64,000 nt of DNA. Source: Mycolicibacterium arabiense (GTDB lineage Bacteria; Actinomycetota; Actinomycetes; Mycobacteriales; Mycobacteriaceae). Of the stretch, positions 31,467 through 39,840 are shown piece by piece. A program made the translations under genes and the position numbers. The notes beneath the pieces are model-generated. The model was not told where the DNA came from. It worked only from the letters and a program-made list of their open reading frames with translations, and ran no database searches. Where the stretch lies: positions 5,642,001 through 5,706,000 of the forward strand of contig NZ_AP022593.1 of the NCBI RefSeq assembly GCF_010731815.2. Reading direction: 5' to 3'. Within the stretch, counting starts at the first letter, position 1, and every line of letters begins with the position of its first letter.

Positions 31467-31903
31467 CGAGCGAGCCGCCACGGACTGACGGCCAGGAGCG
31501 GTTCACGACACCGGTGCCGGTGCGATGGTCGGACATCGACATGTACCAGCACGTCAATCACGCGACGATGGTGACGATCCTGGAAGAGGCGCGCGTGCCG
31601 TTCCTCACCAAGCCCTTCGCCGACGACTTCGCGACCACCGGGCTGCTGATCGCCGAGGTACGAGTCGCGTACAAGGGTCAGTTGCGACTCGCCGATTCGC
31701 CACTGCAGGTGACGATTTGGGTCAACCGCCTGCGCGCGGTCGACTTCACGCTCGGTTACGAGGTGCGTTCGGTGCTGGCGGATCCGGATTCCAAGCCCGC
31801 GGTGATCGCGGAGACGCAGCTGGCCGCGTTCGACATCGGGGCGCAGAAGTTGGTGCGCCTGGCGCCGCATCATCGGGAGTACCTCCAGCGCTACCAGCGA
31901 TGA
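31463..31903 (+). CDS. 4HBT-family acyl-CoA thioesterase
   Basis: 146 residues, single hotdog domain. [25 protein letters not shown] contains the DxDxxxHVNH catalytic pattern of YbgC/4-hydroxybenzoyl-CoA thioesterases. GTG 31463 overlaps the gdh stop (GTGA) and its own stop overlaps the next ATG (ATGA), so gdh, this gene and the following one form a coupled operon, as Rv2476c-Rv2474c. The open frame back to 31193 is antiparallel-frame gdh sequence. Substrate unknown. Confidence 0.87.
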   Translation: MTSEPPRTDGQERFTTPVPVRWSDIDMYQHVNHATMVTILEEARVPFLTKPFADDFATTGLLIAEVRVAYKGQLRLADSPLQVTIWVNRLRAVDFTLGYEVRSVLADPDSKPAVIAETQLAAFDIGAQKLVRLAPHHREYLQRYQR

Positions 31904-32583
31904 GCGCCGGGGAGCGCGGTCTGTGGCTCGACGGCGGCGCGCAACGCGACGACCTGGCGACGTTCGTCGAGCGGACGTTGCGGCTCGACGAGTCGGCCGT
32001 GATCAGGCTCCGTGAACGGGCCGACGGACGAGTCGTCGCCTGGGTCGCAACGGGTTTCGACGTCCTTGCCAGTCGCGTCGTCGGTGGTCGGGTGCGTCCC
32101 GCGGACCTGTCCGCCGGCGCCGACGCGCTGGCACGTTCGCTACCTGCGATGGACGACTCGGGCTTCGTGGAGACGGGCTTCGCCATGGATTCGGCGTGGC
32201 GTGGTGCCCTACCCCCGGACAGCGGATTCGTTCACCTCGACGACGTGCCTGTGCGCGCGGTGCTCGACCTGGCACAGCGCGGCGTCACCCTGGCCAAGGA
32301 GCACGGCAGCGCGCACGGTCCCCCGGCATCGCTGCTTGACCAGGAGGTCGTGGCCGTCAGCTCGGGCGATGCGTCGGTGGGCGTTCCCATGCGGTGCGTG
32401 TTCGCCTTGACGGCAATGGGTTTCCTGCCGCAGTCGCCTTCGCGAGCCGACGACTTCTCCCCGGAGTCGGTGGCCGCCGACGAGGTCGTGCGGGTACGCG
32501 TACACCCGTCGTGGTTGCGCGTCGACGCGAGGTTCGGCACGGTGTACCGCCGCCGCGGCGACCCGGCGCTGGTCTTGCGCTAG
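31900..32583 (+). CDS. Conserved hypothetical protein (Rv2474c-like)
   Basis: 227 residues, soluble, no recognised domain or motif. It begins [13 protein letters not shown] and ends in VYRRRGDPALVLR, with Ala/Val/Asp-rich composition typical of mycobacterial cytosolic proteins. It contains no Cys clusters, signal peptide or membrane segment. The ATG overlaps the thioesterase stop, so it is translated with gdh and the thioesterase. Its position matches Rv2474c. No function can be assigned. Confidence 0.75.
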   Translation: MSAGERGLWLDGGAQRDDLATFVERTLRLDESAVIRLRERADGRVVAWVATGFDVLASRVVGGRVRPADLSAGADALARSLPAMDDSGFVETGFAMDSAWRGALPPDSGFVHLDDVPVRAVLDLAQRGVTLAKEHGSAHGPPASLLDQEVVAVSSGDASVGVPMRCVFALTAMGFLPQSPSRADDFSPESVAADEVVRVRVHPSWLRVDARFGTVYRRRGDPALVLR

Positions 32584-32590
32584 GACGCGG

Positions 32591-33244
32591 TCACCGGGGG
32601 CGGGAACGCAGGTGATCGCGAAGTAGGAACTCGGGGGCCGGCGGCAGAGCGTGATCGCCGGTGACCTCGAACGCCCGCAGGAAGTGCGCCGCGAGGCGAG
32701 CCGAGGCGGGACGTGGATCGGGATTGTCGGCTATCAGACCGGCGTTGGTGACCAGAACCAGTAGGACGTCCTCGGCGGTGACGTCCGATCGCATCCGGCC
32801 TGCCGATTGGCATCTGGCGACCAGCATCGCCAAACGGTCCCGCGCCTGATCCAGGCGGTCGTCGGTGAAGTGGGGATGCCTCAGCAGGAAGGTCTGCGAG
32901 AAGGCCCGGTCTTCGCACTGCATGCTGCAAACCCGATTCACCAGCGTGCACAGCGCATCCCATGGATCGGGGCTGGCCACGGCATCCTCGAGCGCGGTGC
33001 TGCACTCGCCGAGCTGGTCGGTGTAGGCAGCGACCACGAGGTCCTCGCGGGTCGGGAAACGGCGGTACAGCGTGGCGAGGCCGACACCGGCGCGGCGAGC
33101 CACGGTCGCCATCGGCGCGTCTAGTCCGCGTGCGGAGAACACCTCCTTGGCCGCCCGCACCATCCGTTCTCGATTGAGGGCGGCGTCGCTACGCAAGGCG
33201 CCTGCGGCGCTCGCGACACCGTCGTGAGACGTTTCGGTGGGCAT
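32591..33244 (-). CDS. TetR-family transcriptional regulator
   Basis: 217 residues. The N-terminal helix-turn-helix runs from about residue 20 to 68: MVRAAKEVFSARGLDAPMA, then TVARRAGVGLATLYRRFPTREDLV. The C-terminal ligand domain matches the SBD of actinobacterial TetR proteins (CSMQCEDRAFSQTFL, with two Cys near one another). ATG 33244 gives a normal length; the frame extends to 33331 but that would cover the divergent promoter. It faces the oxidoreductase gene, which it probably represses together with itself. Confidence 0.85.
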   Translation of the reverse strand: MPTETSHDGVASAAGALRSDAALNRERMVRAAKEVFSARGLDAPMATVARRAGVGLATLYRRFPTREDLVVAAYTDQLGECSTALEDAVASPDPWDALCTLVNRVCSMQCEDRAFSQTFLLRHPHFTDDRLDQARDRLAMLVARCQSAGRMRSDVTAEDVLLVLVTNAGLIADNPDPRPASARLAAHFLRAFEVTGDHALPPAPEFLLRDHLRSRPR

Positions 33245-33289
33245 CCTTCTCACTTCGGCCGAGGCGGAGTCGTCGGGTGGCGGCGTCCG

Positions 33290-33311
33290 TTGACATCGAG
33301 TGTACGAACAC
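33290..33311 (+). promoter_or_regulatory. Candidate promoter/operator between tetR and oxidoreductase
   Basis: TTGACA (33290-33295) is a consensus -35. Directly after it GTGTACGAACAC (33300-33311) is a GTGT/ACAC dyad lying in the spacer, a usual TetR-operator position in a 90-base divergent gap. Seen: sequence and symmetry. Inferred: function. Confidence 0.4.
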
Positions 33312-33334
33312 CCACCGGCCAGGGGAGTCACTTG

Positions 33335-34312
33335 ATGTCGCAGATGCGTGCCGCGCTGTACGACCGCTTCGGACCACCGGACGTGCTGTACGAGGGGACG
33401 GCTCTCATGCCGAGAACCCCCGCGGACGGCGTCCTGGTCAAGGTGGCCGCGGCGACGGTCAACGGTGGCGAATTGACCGTCCGATCGGGTGAACTGCCGA
33501 GGTGGTTGATGCGCAACCCATTTCCTCGACAGATGGGGCTCGACTTCGTCGGGAAGGTCGCCGAGCTGGGTAGCGCGGTGACCGGCTACGCGGTCGGCGA
33601 CGCGGTGTGGGGGTTGCTCGACGAGAAACCGGATGCGAGCGGTCAGAGCCTGCGCAGCCTCGCCGAGTACGTGGTGGTGCGGCCGTCGCAGATGTCCCGC
33701 GCGCCTGCGACTCTCGACCCGGTGCAGGCGGCCACGATCCCCGCCGGCGGCCTCACGGCCCTGTTGGCGCTGCGTCGGGAGGCCCGGCTACGCCCGGGTG
33801 AGGAGCTGCTGGTGCGTGGTGCAGGTGGCGGTGTCGGCAGCATGGTGGTCCAACTCGGCCGTGCGTTCGGCGCCGAGGTCACGGCACTCGGCGGGGCGCC
33901 GAGCCTCGACTTCGTCAGGCAGCTCGGTGCAGTACGCGCCCATGATCACCGCACCACGGGACCGGATGAGTTGGGCCGGTTCGACGTCGTGGTCGACGCC
34001 GTGGGCACCGATCTGCATCGGTATCGGCGTCTGCTGAGGCCGGGCGGACGCATGGTCGCCGTGCGCTTCGACACCGACCACGTGGTCCGTAGCCTCGCCG
34101 GGATCGGCGCATCAGTAGTGCACGGGGGCAGGCGCATTCGGTTCTTCCGGGGTGCGCCCGACCACGAGCTGTTCACCGAACTCGCACGGCTGGCCGACGA
34201 CGGCACCATCCGGCCGGTCGTCGACACGGTCTATCCGCTGTCCCGGATCGCCGATGCGCACCGTCACCTCGAGCGTGGCGGCGTGCGCGGCAAGATCGTC
34301 GTCACGATCTGA
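33335..34312 (+). CDS. Zinc-independent MDR/quinone-oxidoreductase-type dehydrogenase
   Basis: 325 residues, medium-chain dehydrogenase fold. Cofactor loop GAGGGVGSMVVQLGRAFGA binds NADPH; TIPAGGLTALLALRREARLRPGE is the typical segment before it; DFVGKVAELGSAVTGYAVGD and GGVRGKIVVTI mark the start and end. The zinc ligands of alcohol dehydrogenases are absent, so it belongs with NADPH:quinone reductases/enoyl reductases. ATG 33335 has AGGGGAG 7 bases upstream; the longer frame to 33224 crosses the promoter. Divergent from TetR. Confidence 0.87.
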   Translation: MSQMRAALYDRFGPPDVLYEGTALMPRTPADGVLVKVAAATVNGGELTVRSGELPRWLMRNPFPRQMGLDFVGKVAELGSAVTGYAVGDAVWGLLDEKPDASGQSLRSLAEYVVVRPSQMSRAPATLDPVQAATIPAGGLTALLALRREARLRPGEELLVRGAGGGVGSMVVQLGRAFGAEVTALGGAPSLDFVRQLGAVRAHDHRTTGPDELGRFDVVVDAVGTDLHRYRRLLRPGGRMVAVRFDTDHVVRSLAGIGASVVHGGRRIRFFRGAPDHELFTELARLADDGTIRPVVDTVYPLSRIADAHRHLERGGVRGKIVVTI

Positions 34313-34315
34313 CGG

Positions 34316-35884
34316 CTAGGACACCCAGGCCGCGGCGTTGGGCGGCAGGTCGCCGCGAACCAGGGGAGCGCTGCTGATCAGGACGTCCTCGTCGGACAGC
34401 GGCACGGGGTGGTCGGTCGCGTTGAGCAGACACGTGACGCCGTCGGGGCCGCGGAAGGCGAGCACTCCGGTCGGCGTCGCGAGCCATTCGACGCCGGTGC
34501 CGAGATCGGTTCTGCCGTGCCTGAGTTCGATTGCGCGGCGGAAGAACTCCAGCGTCGAGCCCTCGACGCCGTCCTGCTTCGCCACGGTCAGCGCCGCCCA
34601 TTCGGGAGGCATCGGCAGCCATGTGTCGGGTGAGGAGCTGAAGCCGAACGGTGGCGCCTCCCCCGACCACGGCATGGGCACCCGGCATCCGTCGCGGCCA
34701 CGCTCGGTGCGATCGGATCGTTCCCACACCGGGTCTTGCAGCACCTCGTCGGGCAGGTCGACGTTGGGCAGGCCGAGTTCTTCGCCGTTGTAGACGAACA
34801 CCACGCCGGGCAGCGCGAGCATCACCAGCGCCATCGCCCGCGCACGCGCCAGTCCGATCTCGCCGCCACCGTAGCGACTGACCTCCCGGTCGACGTCGTG
34901 ATTCGACAGCGTCCACGTCGGGGGCGAGCCGGCCAGATCCGCTGCCGCAAGCGAGTTCTCGATGGCCTCACGCACCTCGATCGCGTCGAACTCAGCGCGG
35001 ACGAGGCGGAAGTTGAAGCCCAGGTGCAGTTCGTCGGGCCGCAGGTACTTCGCGAAGTCCTCGTTGTCGAACACCCAGATCTCGCCGATCGTGACGGCCT
35101 CGGGATGGTCGTTGACGACGGTCCTGATCCCGCGGTGGATGTCGTGCACCCCGTCGTGGTTGAAGCGCGGGTCCTGCGAGTCGTGGCTCAGCATCGCCAG
35201 ATCGGTGGTCGCCATGTCGGGTAGGCCAGGTGGCTTCGACATGCCGTGCGCGACGTCGATGCGGAACCCGTCGACGCCCCGCTCCAGCCAGAACCGCAGC
35301 GTCTTCTCGAGGTCGTCGAAGACCTCCGGGTTCTCCCAGTTGAGGTCGGGCTGCTCGGGGTCGAACAGGTGCAGGTACCACTCGCCCGGGTTGCCGTCGG
35401 GTTCGACGACGCGGGTCCACGCGGGGCCACCGAAGACCGACACCCAGTTGTTCGGGGGATGGATGCCTGCGTCGCCGCTGCCCTCGCGGAAGACGTAGCG
35501 CTCACGTTGGGCGCTGCCAGGGCCGGCGGCCAGCGCCGCCTCGAACCACGGGTGCCGGGAGCTGGTGTGGTTCGGGACGAGATCCATCGTGATCTTGATG
35601 TCGCGCGCGTGCGCAGCCTCGATCAGCCGGTCCAGCGCGTCGAGCCCACCGAAGATCGGGTCGACGTCGCGGGGGTCGGCCACGTCGTAGCCGTGGTCGG
35701 CCATCGGCGAGACCATCACCGGGTTCAGCCACAGGGCGTCGACGCCGAGCCGGGCCAGGTAGTCCAGGCCGTCGGTGACGCCGTCGAGGTCCCCGACGCC
35801 GTCTCCGTTGCTATCGCGGAACGACCGTGGGTAGGCCTGGTAGAACACGGCGCGGGACCACCACGCGTCGGGGGATTGGGTCAC
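34316..35884 (-). CDS. aglA: GH13 alpha-glucosidase
   Basis: 522 residues. GH13 regions in order: VDALWLNPVMVSPMADHGYDV, MDLVPNHTS, DGFRIDVAHGM with nucleophile Asp210, TIGEIWVF with acid/base Glu268, and LSNHDVDRE with the transition-state Asp. This pattern is that of oligo-1,6-glucosidase/alpha-glucosidase acting on short alpha-glucans or trehalose-related sugars in the cytosol; no signal peptide. Start GTG 35884 lies 21 bases after the glbO stop, so glbO and aglA form one minus-strand unit, as Rv2470-Rv2471. Confidence 0.92.
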   Translation of the reverse strand: MTQSPDAWWSRAVFYQAYPRSFRDSNGDGVGDLDGVTDGLDYLARLGVDALWLNPVMVSPMADHGYDVADPRDVDPIFGGLDALDRLIEAAHARDIKITMDLVPNHTSSRHPWFEAALAAGPGSAQRERYVFREGSGDAGIHPPNNWVSVFGGPAWTRVVEPDGNPGEWYLHLFDPEQPDLNWENPEVFDDLEKTLRFWLERGVDGFRIDVAHGMSKPPGLPDMATTDLAMLSHDSQDPRFNHDGVHDIHRGIRTVVNDHPEAVTIGEIWVFDNEDFAKYLRPDELHLGFNFRLVRAEFDAIEVREAIENSLAAADLAGSPPTWTLSNHDVDREVSRYGGGEIGLARARAMALVMLALPGVVFVYNGEELGLPNVDLPDEVLQDPVWERSDRTERGRDGCRVPMPWSGEAPPFGFSSSPDTWLPMPPEWAALTVAKQDGVEGSTLEFFRRAIELRHGRTDLGTGVEWLATPTGVLAFRGPDGVTCLLNATDHPVPLSDEDVLISSAPLVRGDLPPNAAAWVS

Positions 35885-35905
35885 GCCAACCCATCCTGCC
35901 GCAAG

Positions 35906-36310
35906 TCAGAACGTCGAGTTGACCATCGACTGGGCCGCCATCTCGAGGTAGTCCAGCAGCGCCTTGCGATGGGCGTCGTCGAGCGTCTGCGAGTCGATCT
36001 CCGCAACTGCCGTGTGCATGCACCGCAGCCAGGCGTCGCGTTCGAGGAAGCCGATCCGGAACGGCGCGTGACGCATCCGCAGCCGCGGGTGTCCGCGCTG
36101 GTCGGAGTAGGTCCGCGGGCCGCCCCAGTACTGCTCGAGGAACATGAGCAGACGGACTTCGGCGGCCGCGAGGTCTTCCTCCGGGTAGAGCGGGCGCAGG
36201 ATCTCGTCGTCGCGCACCAGCTCGTAGAAGCGGCCCACGATCCTGCGGAAGGTCTCCGCGCCGCCGACCGCGTCGTAGAACGACCGGGAATCGTCTGTCA
36301 CGGCGTCCAT
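35906..36310 (-). CDS. glbO: Truncated haemoglobin O (trHbO, group II)
   Basis: 134 residues, slightly longer than the 128-residue Rv2470 protein. Seen: FYDAVGG start, B-helix FYELVRDD with Tyr B10, [24 protein letters not shown] with Tyr CD1 and proximal His, and RDAWLRCM with Trp G8. These residues define group II haemoglobins that bind O2 very tightly and can handle peroxide or NO. Cytosolic or membrane-associated. It is upstream of aglA in the same transcript. The N terminus has ~6 extra residues ([10 protein letters not shown]). Confidence 0.95.
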   Translation of the reverse strand: MDAVTDDSRSFYDAVGGAETFRRIVGRFYELVRDDEILRPLYPEEDLAAAEVRLLMFLEQYWGGPRTYSDQRGHPRLRMRHAPFRIGFLERDAWLRCMHTAVAEIDSQTLDDAHRKALLDYLEMAAQSMVNSTF

Positions 36311-36443
36311 TGTCCTCCGCTGTCGCGGGGCTGCGTCGCAGGCGTCGGCGTCACGCGTTGTTCATCGAACTGACCTGCGAACACGGTCAGAATTGTCGTG
36401 CGGACGACTCGGATCCATGGTGGACTGTCTCCTCGGAGGGCGT

Positions 36444-37094
36444 ATGTCGCAGCGAGGAAGAAGTCGCGGCCGGCAACACGGGACCGCGACGGGTTTGACC
36501 GGGCTGCCTGCTGCTCCTGCAGCGGGCCCGTTCCTTCACGCGACCGTCGACGGTCGGGTGGGAAGCCAGGCGTCCATCTGGGGCCGTCGCCGGGTGCTGC
36601 TGCTGAACTCCACCTACGAGCCGTTGACTGCGCTTCCGATGCGACGTGCGGTGATCATGCTGATGTGCGGCAAGGCCGACGTCGTGCACGAGGACCCGTC
36701 GGGTCCGGTCATCCACTCTGCCACTCGGACCATCACGGTCCCGTCGGTGATTCGACTGCGCACCTTCGTGCGGGTGCCCTATCGGGCGCGGGTACCGATG
36801 ACGCGGGCCGCGCTCATGCACCGCGACCGGTTCCGCTGCGCGTACTGCGGACAAAAGGCCGACACCGTCGATCACGTCATCCCGCGCAGCCGCGGCGGCG
36901 AGCACTCCTGGGAGAACTGCGTGGCCGCCTGCGCGCAGTGCAACCACCGCAAGGCCGACCACATGCTGGCCGAGCTGGGCTGGACCTTGCGGGCGACGCC
37001 GCTACCGCCCAAGGGGCAGCATTGGCGGTTGCTCTCGACGGTCAAGGAACTCGACCCGGCGTGGGTGCGCTACCTCGGTGAGGGAGCGGCGTGA
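36444..37094 (+). CDS. HNH endonuclease-domain protein (Rv2469c-like)
   Basis: About 216 residues. The C-terminal HNH fold is complete: CAYCGQKADTVDHVIPRSRGGEHSW then NCVAACAQCNHRKADHM, giving two CxxC zinc pairs and the His/Asn/His catalytic set. The N-terminal half has VLLLNSTYEPLTALPMRRAVIMLM, seen in a large bacterial HNH family whose biology is not settled. Start is uncertain: ATG 36444 (GGAGGG only 3 bases upstream), ATG 36417, or a later GTG just before VGSQASIWGRR. Co-directional with the next two small genes. Confidence 0.85.
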   Translation: MSQRGRSRGRQHGTATGLTGLPAAPAAGPFLHATVDGRVGSQASIWGRRRVLLLNSTYEPLTALPMRRAVIMLMCGKADVVHEDPSGPVIHSATRTITVPSVIRLRTFVRVPYRARVPMTRAALMHRDRFRCAYCGQKADTVDHVIPRSRGGEHSWENCVAACAQCNHRKADHMLAELGWTLRATPLPPKGQHWRLLSTVKELDPAWVRYLGEGAA

Positions 37095-37148
37095 GCCTTC
37101 GCCGGTTCACTCCGCGGCTCGCGCGAGCCTGCTGATACGGTTTGCACC

Positions 37149-37382
37149 GTGAGCGAAGTCGCGATTGCCCATTCGATCATGGGCGGCGTTCCATTGCTGG
37201 TGTTGCTGATCCTGGCGGCCCTGATCTACCGCCACAAGGGCCCGCATCCCAAGACGTACGAGCTGTCCCAGGAGTGGACCCACGAACCGATTCTGTGGGC
37301 GTCTCCCGAGCCTGCTGACCATGGCCACGGCGGCCACGGCACGCACCTGACCGTGGGAGGTGGCGCAAGTGGCCGGTGGTGA
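37149..37382 (+). CDS. ctaJ: Small single-span membrane protein, probable cytochrome c oxidase accessory subunit (CtaJ-like)
   Basis: 77 residues with one transmembrane helix ([20 protein letters not shown]) near the N terminus and a cytoplasmic tail containing [15 protein letters not shown] and a His/Gly run (HGHGGHGTH). The position between the HNH gene and the next gene matches M. smegmatis MSMEG_4693, which I recall as CtaJ, a subunit found in the CIII2CIV2 supercomplex structure. That identification rests on memory of locus order, not alignment. GTG start; ends overlapping the next gene by 14 bases. Confidence 0.65.
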   Translation: MSEVAIAHSIMGGVPLLVLLILAALIYRHKGPHPKTYELSQEWTHEPILWASPEPADHGHGGHGTHLTVGGGASGRW

Positions 37383-37839
37383 AATCGCGAAGACCTCTGA
37401 CGGCGCCGTTCTGCCCTACGGGTACGCGCAGACGCTCAGCGGACGCATCTCCGGCGTCACCGAGCCCGGTGAGCTGTCGGTGCACTACCCGTTCCCGGTC
37501 AAGGATCTCGTCATCCTCGACGATGCGCTGAAGTACGGATCGCGCGCGGCGCGGGCCCGCTTCGCCGTCTACCTCGGCGACCTTGGCGAGGACACCGCTG
37601 GAACCGCGCGCATGATCCTGGCGCGGGTACCCACCCCGGAGAACGCCGTGCTGCTCGCGGTGTCGCCCAATCAGCGGGCCATCGAGGTGGTGTACGGCTC
37701 GGAGGTCAAGGGCCGTGGCATCGAGGAGGCTGCGCCACTGGGCGTTTCGGCCGCCGCCGCGTCGTTCCAAGAGGGCGACCTCATCGACGGACTGATCAGC
37801 GCCGTGCGCGTGCTGTCCGCCGGCGTCTCCCCCCGCTAG
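37369..37839 (+). CDS. DUF5130/TPM-like protein, probable PRSAF1 (supercomplex-associated factor; Rv2468c-like)
   Basis: 156 residues from GTG 37369, which has GGGAGGT 7 bases upstream; an earlier in-frame GTG at 37360 sits on that site. It has no strong membrane helix except a C-terminal hydrophobic Ala/Val stretch. Segments [24 protein letters not shown] and [26 protein letters not shown] are typical of the actinobacterial DUF5130 family related to TPM-fold proteins. Locus order equals MSMEG_4692, which I recall as PRSAF1 copurifying with the respiratory supercomplex. Translationally coupled to the small membrane protein. Confidence 0.68.
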   Translation: MAGGEIAKTSDGAVLPYGYAQTLSGRISGVTEPGELSVHYPFPVKDLVILDDALKYGSRAARARFAVYLGDLGEDTAGTARMILARVPTPENAVLLAVSPNQRAIEVVYGSEVKGRGIEEAAPLGVSAAAASFQEGDLIDGLISAVRVLSAGVSPR

Positions 37840-37862
37840 CTGGTCTCCCAACCCGTTCTTCG

Positions 37863-37922
37863 GCGAGCGTGCGTGTCTGCGGGCGACACGCCGCTCGCGA
37901 AGCCGACTTTCCGCACGCTCGC
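37863..37922 (+). repeat. 60-base foldback repeat, copy 1
   Basis: Begins GCGAGCGTGCG and ends with its reverse complement CGCACGCTCGC. The first 31 bases match copy 2 (40235-40294, opposite strand) with one mismatch; both copies are exactly 60 bases. It lies just after a gene end and before a terminator. Confidence 0.8.
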
Positions 37923-37940
37923 GCCCCCCGGAAAAGCAAG

Positions 37941-37969
37941 AAGCCGGTGATCCTGGGGATCACCGGCTT
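37941..37969 (-). terminator. Strong terminator after the 46-residue gene
   Basis: AAGCCGGTGATCC (37941-37953) pairs with GGATCACCGGCTT (37957-37969), 13 bp, 3-base loop. On the minus strand it is followed by CTTGCTTTTCC, a T-rich tail, so it belongs mainly to the minus-strand small gene at 37985-38125; it may also serve the plus-strand gene. Confidence 0.8.
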
Positions 37970-37984
37970 ACGAGAGTCGCTGCG

Positions 37985-38125
37985 TCACTGATCGGCGTCG
38001 TACCTCTGGGCGATTGCCAAAAGTTCTTCGCGAACCGTGGACTGCGGAAGTGCGTAGATCCGTGCGTACAGACGGCGCCGGTTGATGGCGCGCGTCATTT
38101 CGGCGCGGTATCGAGCGAGGGGCAT
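37985..38125 (-). CDS. 46-residue basic small protein, unknown
   Basis: ATG 38125 with AGGAGT 6 bases upstream, TGA at 37985-37987. The protein starts MPLARYRAEMTRAINRRRLY and ends LLAIAQRYDADQ; it is rich in Arg and Tyr and predicted helical. A strong ribosome site and a dedicated terminator 16 bases downstream support a real gene. It is too short for family assignment. Its start lies inside another small ORF (38095-38217) in a different frame. Confidence 0.65.
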   Translation of the reverse strand: MPLARYRAEMTRAINRRRLYARIYALPQSTVREELLAIAQRYDADQ

Positions 38126-38217
38126 TCGGGGACTCCTACGTTGTGCTCCGGGTCACAGAGCGTTGATTGCTGTGTGCCCGCCGACATGAGGATCGCCCAG
38201 TCGGCGGGCTCCTCCAT
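38095..38217 (-). CDS. Possible 40-residue leader ORF overlapping the 46-residue gene
   Basis: ATG 38217 (MEEPADWAILMSAG...) to TGA at 38095-38097; it overlaps the next ORF start by 31 bases in another frame. No Shine-Dalgarno; GTTAACA ends 7 bases upstream, which could be a -10 for a leaderless transcript. It contains two Cys. Could be a regulatory upstream ORF or chance. Confidence 0.35.
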   Translation of the reverse strand: MEEPADWAILMSAGTQQSTLCDPEHNVGVPECPSLDTAPK

Positions 38218-38350
38218 GGTCCGTGTTAACGCCATGTAAATCAAGTTCTGACCTGTGATCTTGCGCTCACACCGGGGTAGTCGAATGGCGTCACGGACAC
38301 CAACGGCCATGCCGGCGTGCCATCCCGCCGGCACGAACGGTGTTTGCTGA
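38218..38350. other. Gap between kinase gene end and small ORFs
   Basis: 133 bases. An AT-richer patch (38221-38255) contains GTTAAC and ATCAAGTT and is probably the promoter of the minus-strand small genes. No gene of its own is supported. Confidence 0.35.
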
Positions 38351-39727
38351 CTACGGCCCGCCGAGCGAAGAACCCGAGCCGAGCACGATGGTGATCTTGG
38401 TGGTGATCGCAGTCGATCGGTTCGCCGGGGGATTGGTACCCACCACGCGCTCCTCGAGATCGGGCGTGGACGGCAACGACGACTGCTGGAAGTTGCGAAA
38501 GCCCGCGTTCGTCAGGGCCATGACCGCCTCGGCATACGTCATCGACGACACGTCGGGCACCACCGCCTGCTGGTCGTTCGCCGTCACGAGTGGCGCTTCG
38601 GTGCGTGGGGACGACGGCGCATCCGGGGTGGTGGGCACCGTCGCGTCCTGGGAGTCGGGCGCGACGGCGTTGATCCCGATCGTCACCACGACGGCCGCCA
38701 CGGCCAGCACGGCGACGCCGGACAGCCATCGCCCGACCGAACCGCGGGGCTCGCGATCCTGCCCAGGGGCAGAGCCTTGCGTCGGCATCCGTGCCGTACG
38801 CGACTTGTTGGGTACCAGCGGGGCGGTTGGGGGCGTCCAGGCAATGGCGGCGTCGGTGTCGGCTTCGGCCGAGGCGGCGTAGGACGGCGACCCACTGTGC
38901 AGGCGAACGAGGTCGGTGCGCATCTCCGCGGCGCTCTGGTAGCGGTCGCCGGGGTCCTTGGCCATCGCCTTCAGCGTGACGGCGTCCGCATCCGGGGTGA
39001 CCGTGGCGTTGCGCCCAGACGGCGGGACCGGAGTCTCGCGCATGTGCTTGTAGGCGACCTCCACCGCCGAATCAGCGGCGAACGGCGGTTCGCCGGTGAG
39101 CAATTCGTAGAGAACGCAGCCGAGGGAGTACACGTCGGCGCGCGCGTCGACGGGGTCGCCGCGCGCCTGCTCGGGAGACAGGTACTGGGCAGTGCCGATC
39201 ACGGCGCCGCTCTGGGTGACGCTCTGCTCGTCGTCGAGCATCGCCTTGGCGATGCCGAAGTCGACGACCTTCACCGAGCCGCTCTTGTCGATCATGATGT
39301 TGCCGGGTTTGACGTCGCGGTGGATGATCCCGCGCCGGTGACTGAAGCTCAGGGCCTGGCACACGTCGGCGACGACTTCGATCGCGCGCTGCGCTTCGAG
39401 CGGCCCGTGGATGCGAAGGACGTCTCGCAAGCTGAGCCCGTCGACGTACTCCATCACGATGTAGGGGAGCAGTCCGTCCTGCGTCTCGACCTCGCCGGTG
39501 TCGTACACCGCGGCGATCGCGGGGTGGTTGAGCCCGGCGGCATTGAGAGCTTCGCGCCGGAATCGCAGGTTCAGGCTGCTGTCTTCGGCCATGTCCGCGC
39601 GCAGCACCTTGACCGCGACGTCACGATGCAGCCGCAGGTCGCGAGCGAGGTGCACCTCACTCATGCCGCCGAGGCCAAGAATCTCGCCGAGTTCGTAGCG
39701 GCCGGACAGTCGCCGTGGCGTCGTCAC
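38351..39727 (-). CDS. PknB-paralogous Ser/Thr protein kinase with one PASTA domain
   Basis: 458 residues. Kinase domain at ~11-275: GLGGMSEVHLAR, VAVKVLRADM, IIHRDVKPGNIM, VDFGIAKAM, GTAQYLSPEQARG. A juxtamembrane linker of ~50 residues is followed by one transmembrane helix at ~327-348 and an extracellular part with a single PASTA domain at ~382-452 (VVPDVSSMTYAEAVMALTNA...GTNPPANRSTAI). It starts VTTPRRLSGRYELGEILG, nearly the start of PknB, but PknB has four PASTA domains and ~626 residues. GTG 39727 is chosen by that alignment; the open frame to 40129 overlaps the HNH gene. Not the cell-division-locus pknB, which lies with fhaA/pbpA/rodA. Confidence 0.9.
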   Translation of the reverse strand: MTTPRRLSGRYELGEILGLGGMSEVHLARDLRLHRDVAVKVLRADMAEDSSLNLRFRREALNAAGLNHPAIAAVYDTGEVETQDGLLPYIVMEYVDGLSLRDVLRIHGPLEAQRAIEVVADVCQALSFSHRRGIIHRDVKPGNIMIDKSGSVKVVDFGIAKAMLDDEQSVTQSGAVIGTAQYLSPEQARGDPVDARADVYSLGCVLYELLTGEPPFAADSAVEVAYKHMRETPVPPSGRNATVTPDADAVTLKAMAKDPGDRYQSAAEMRTDLVRLHSGSPSYAASAEADTDAAIAWTPPTAPLVPNKSRTARMPTQGSAPGQDREPRGSVGRWLSGVAVLAVAAVVVTIGINAVAPDSQDATVPTTPDAPSSPRTEAPLVTANDQQAVVPDVSSMTYAEAVMALTNAGFRNFQQSSLPSTPDLEERVVGTNPPANRSTAITTKITIVLGSGSSLGGP

Positions 39728-39840
39728 GACCCCGACCAGACCGGTGCCGTCGGGGCATGCCGTCGCGCCGCTGCTGCCGTGCGGTACGCCGCGGTGAGGG
39801 CCACCTGCTGATGGTGGCATGTTCTGGACGCGCGCGACGG

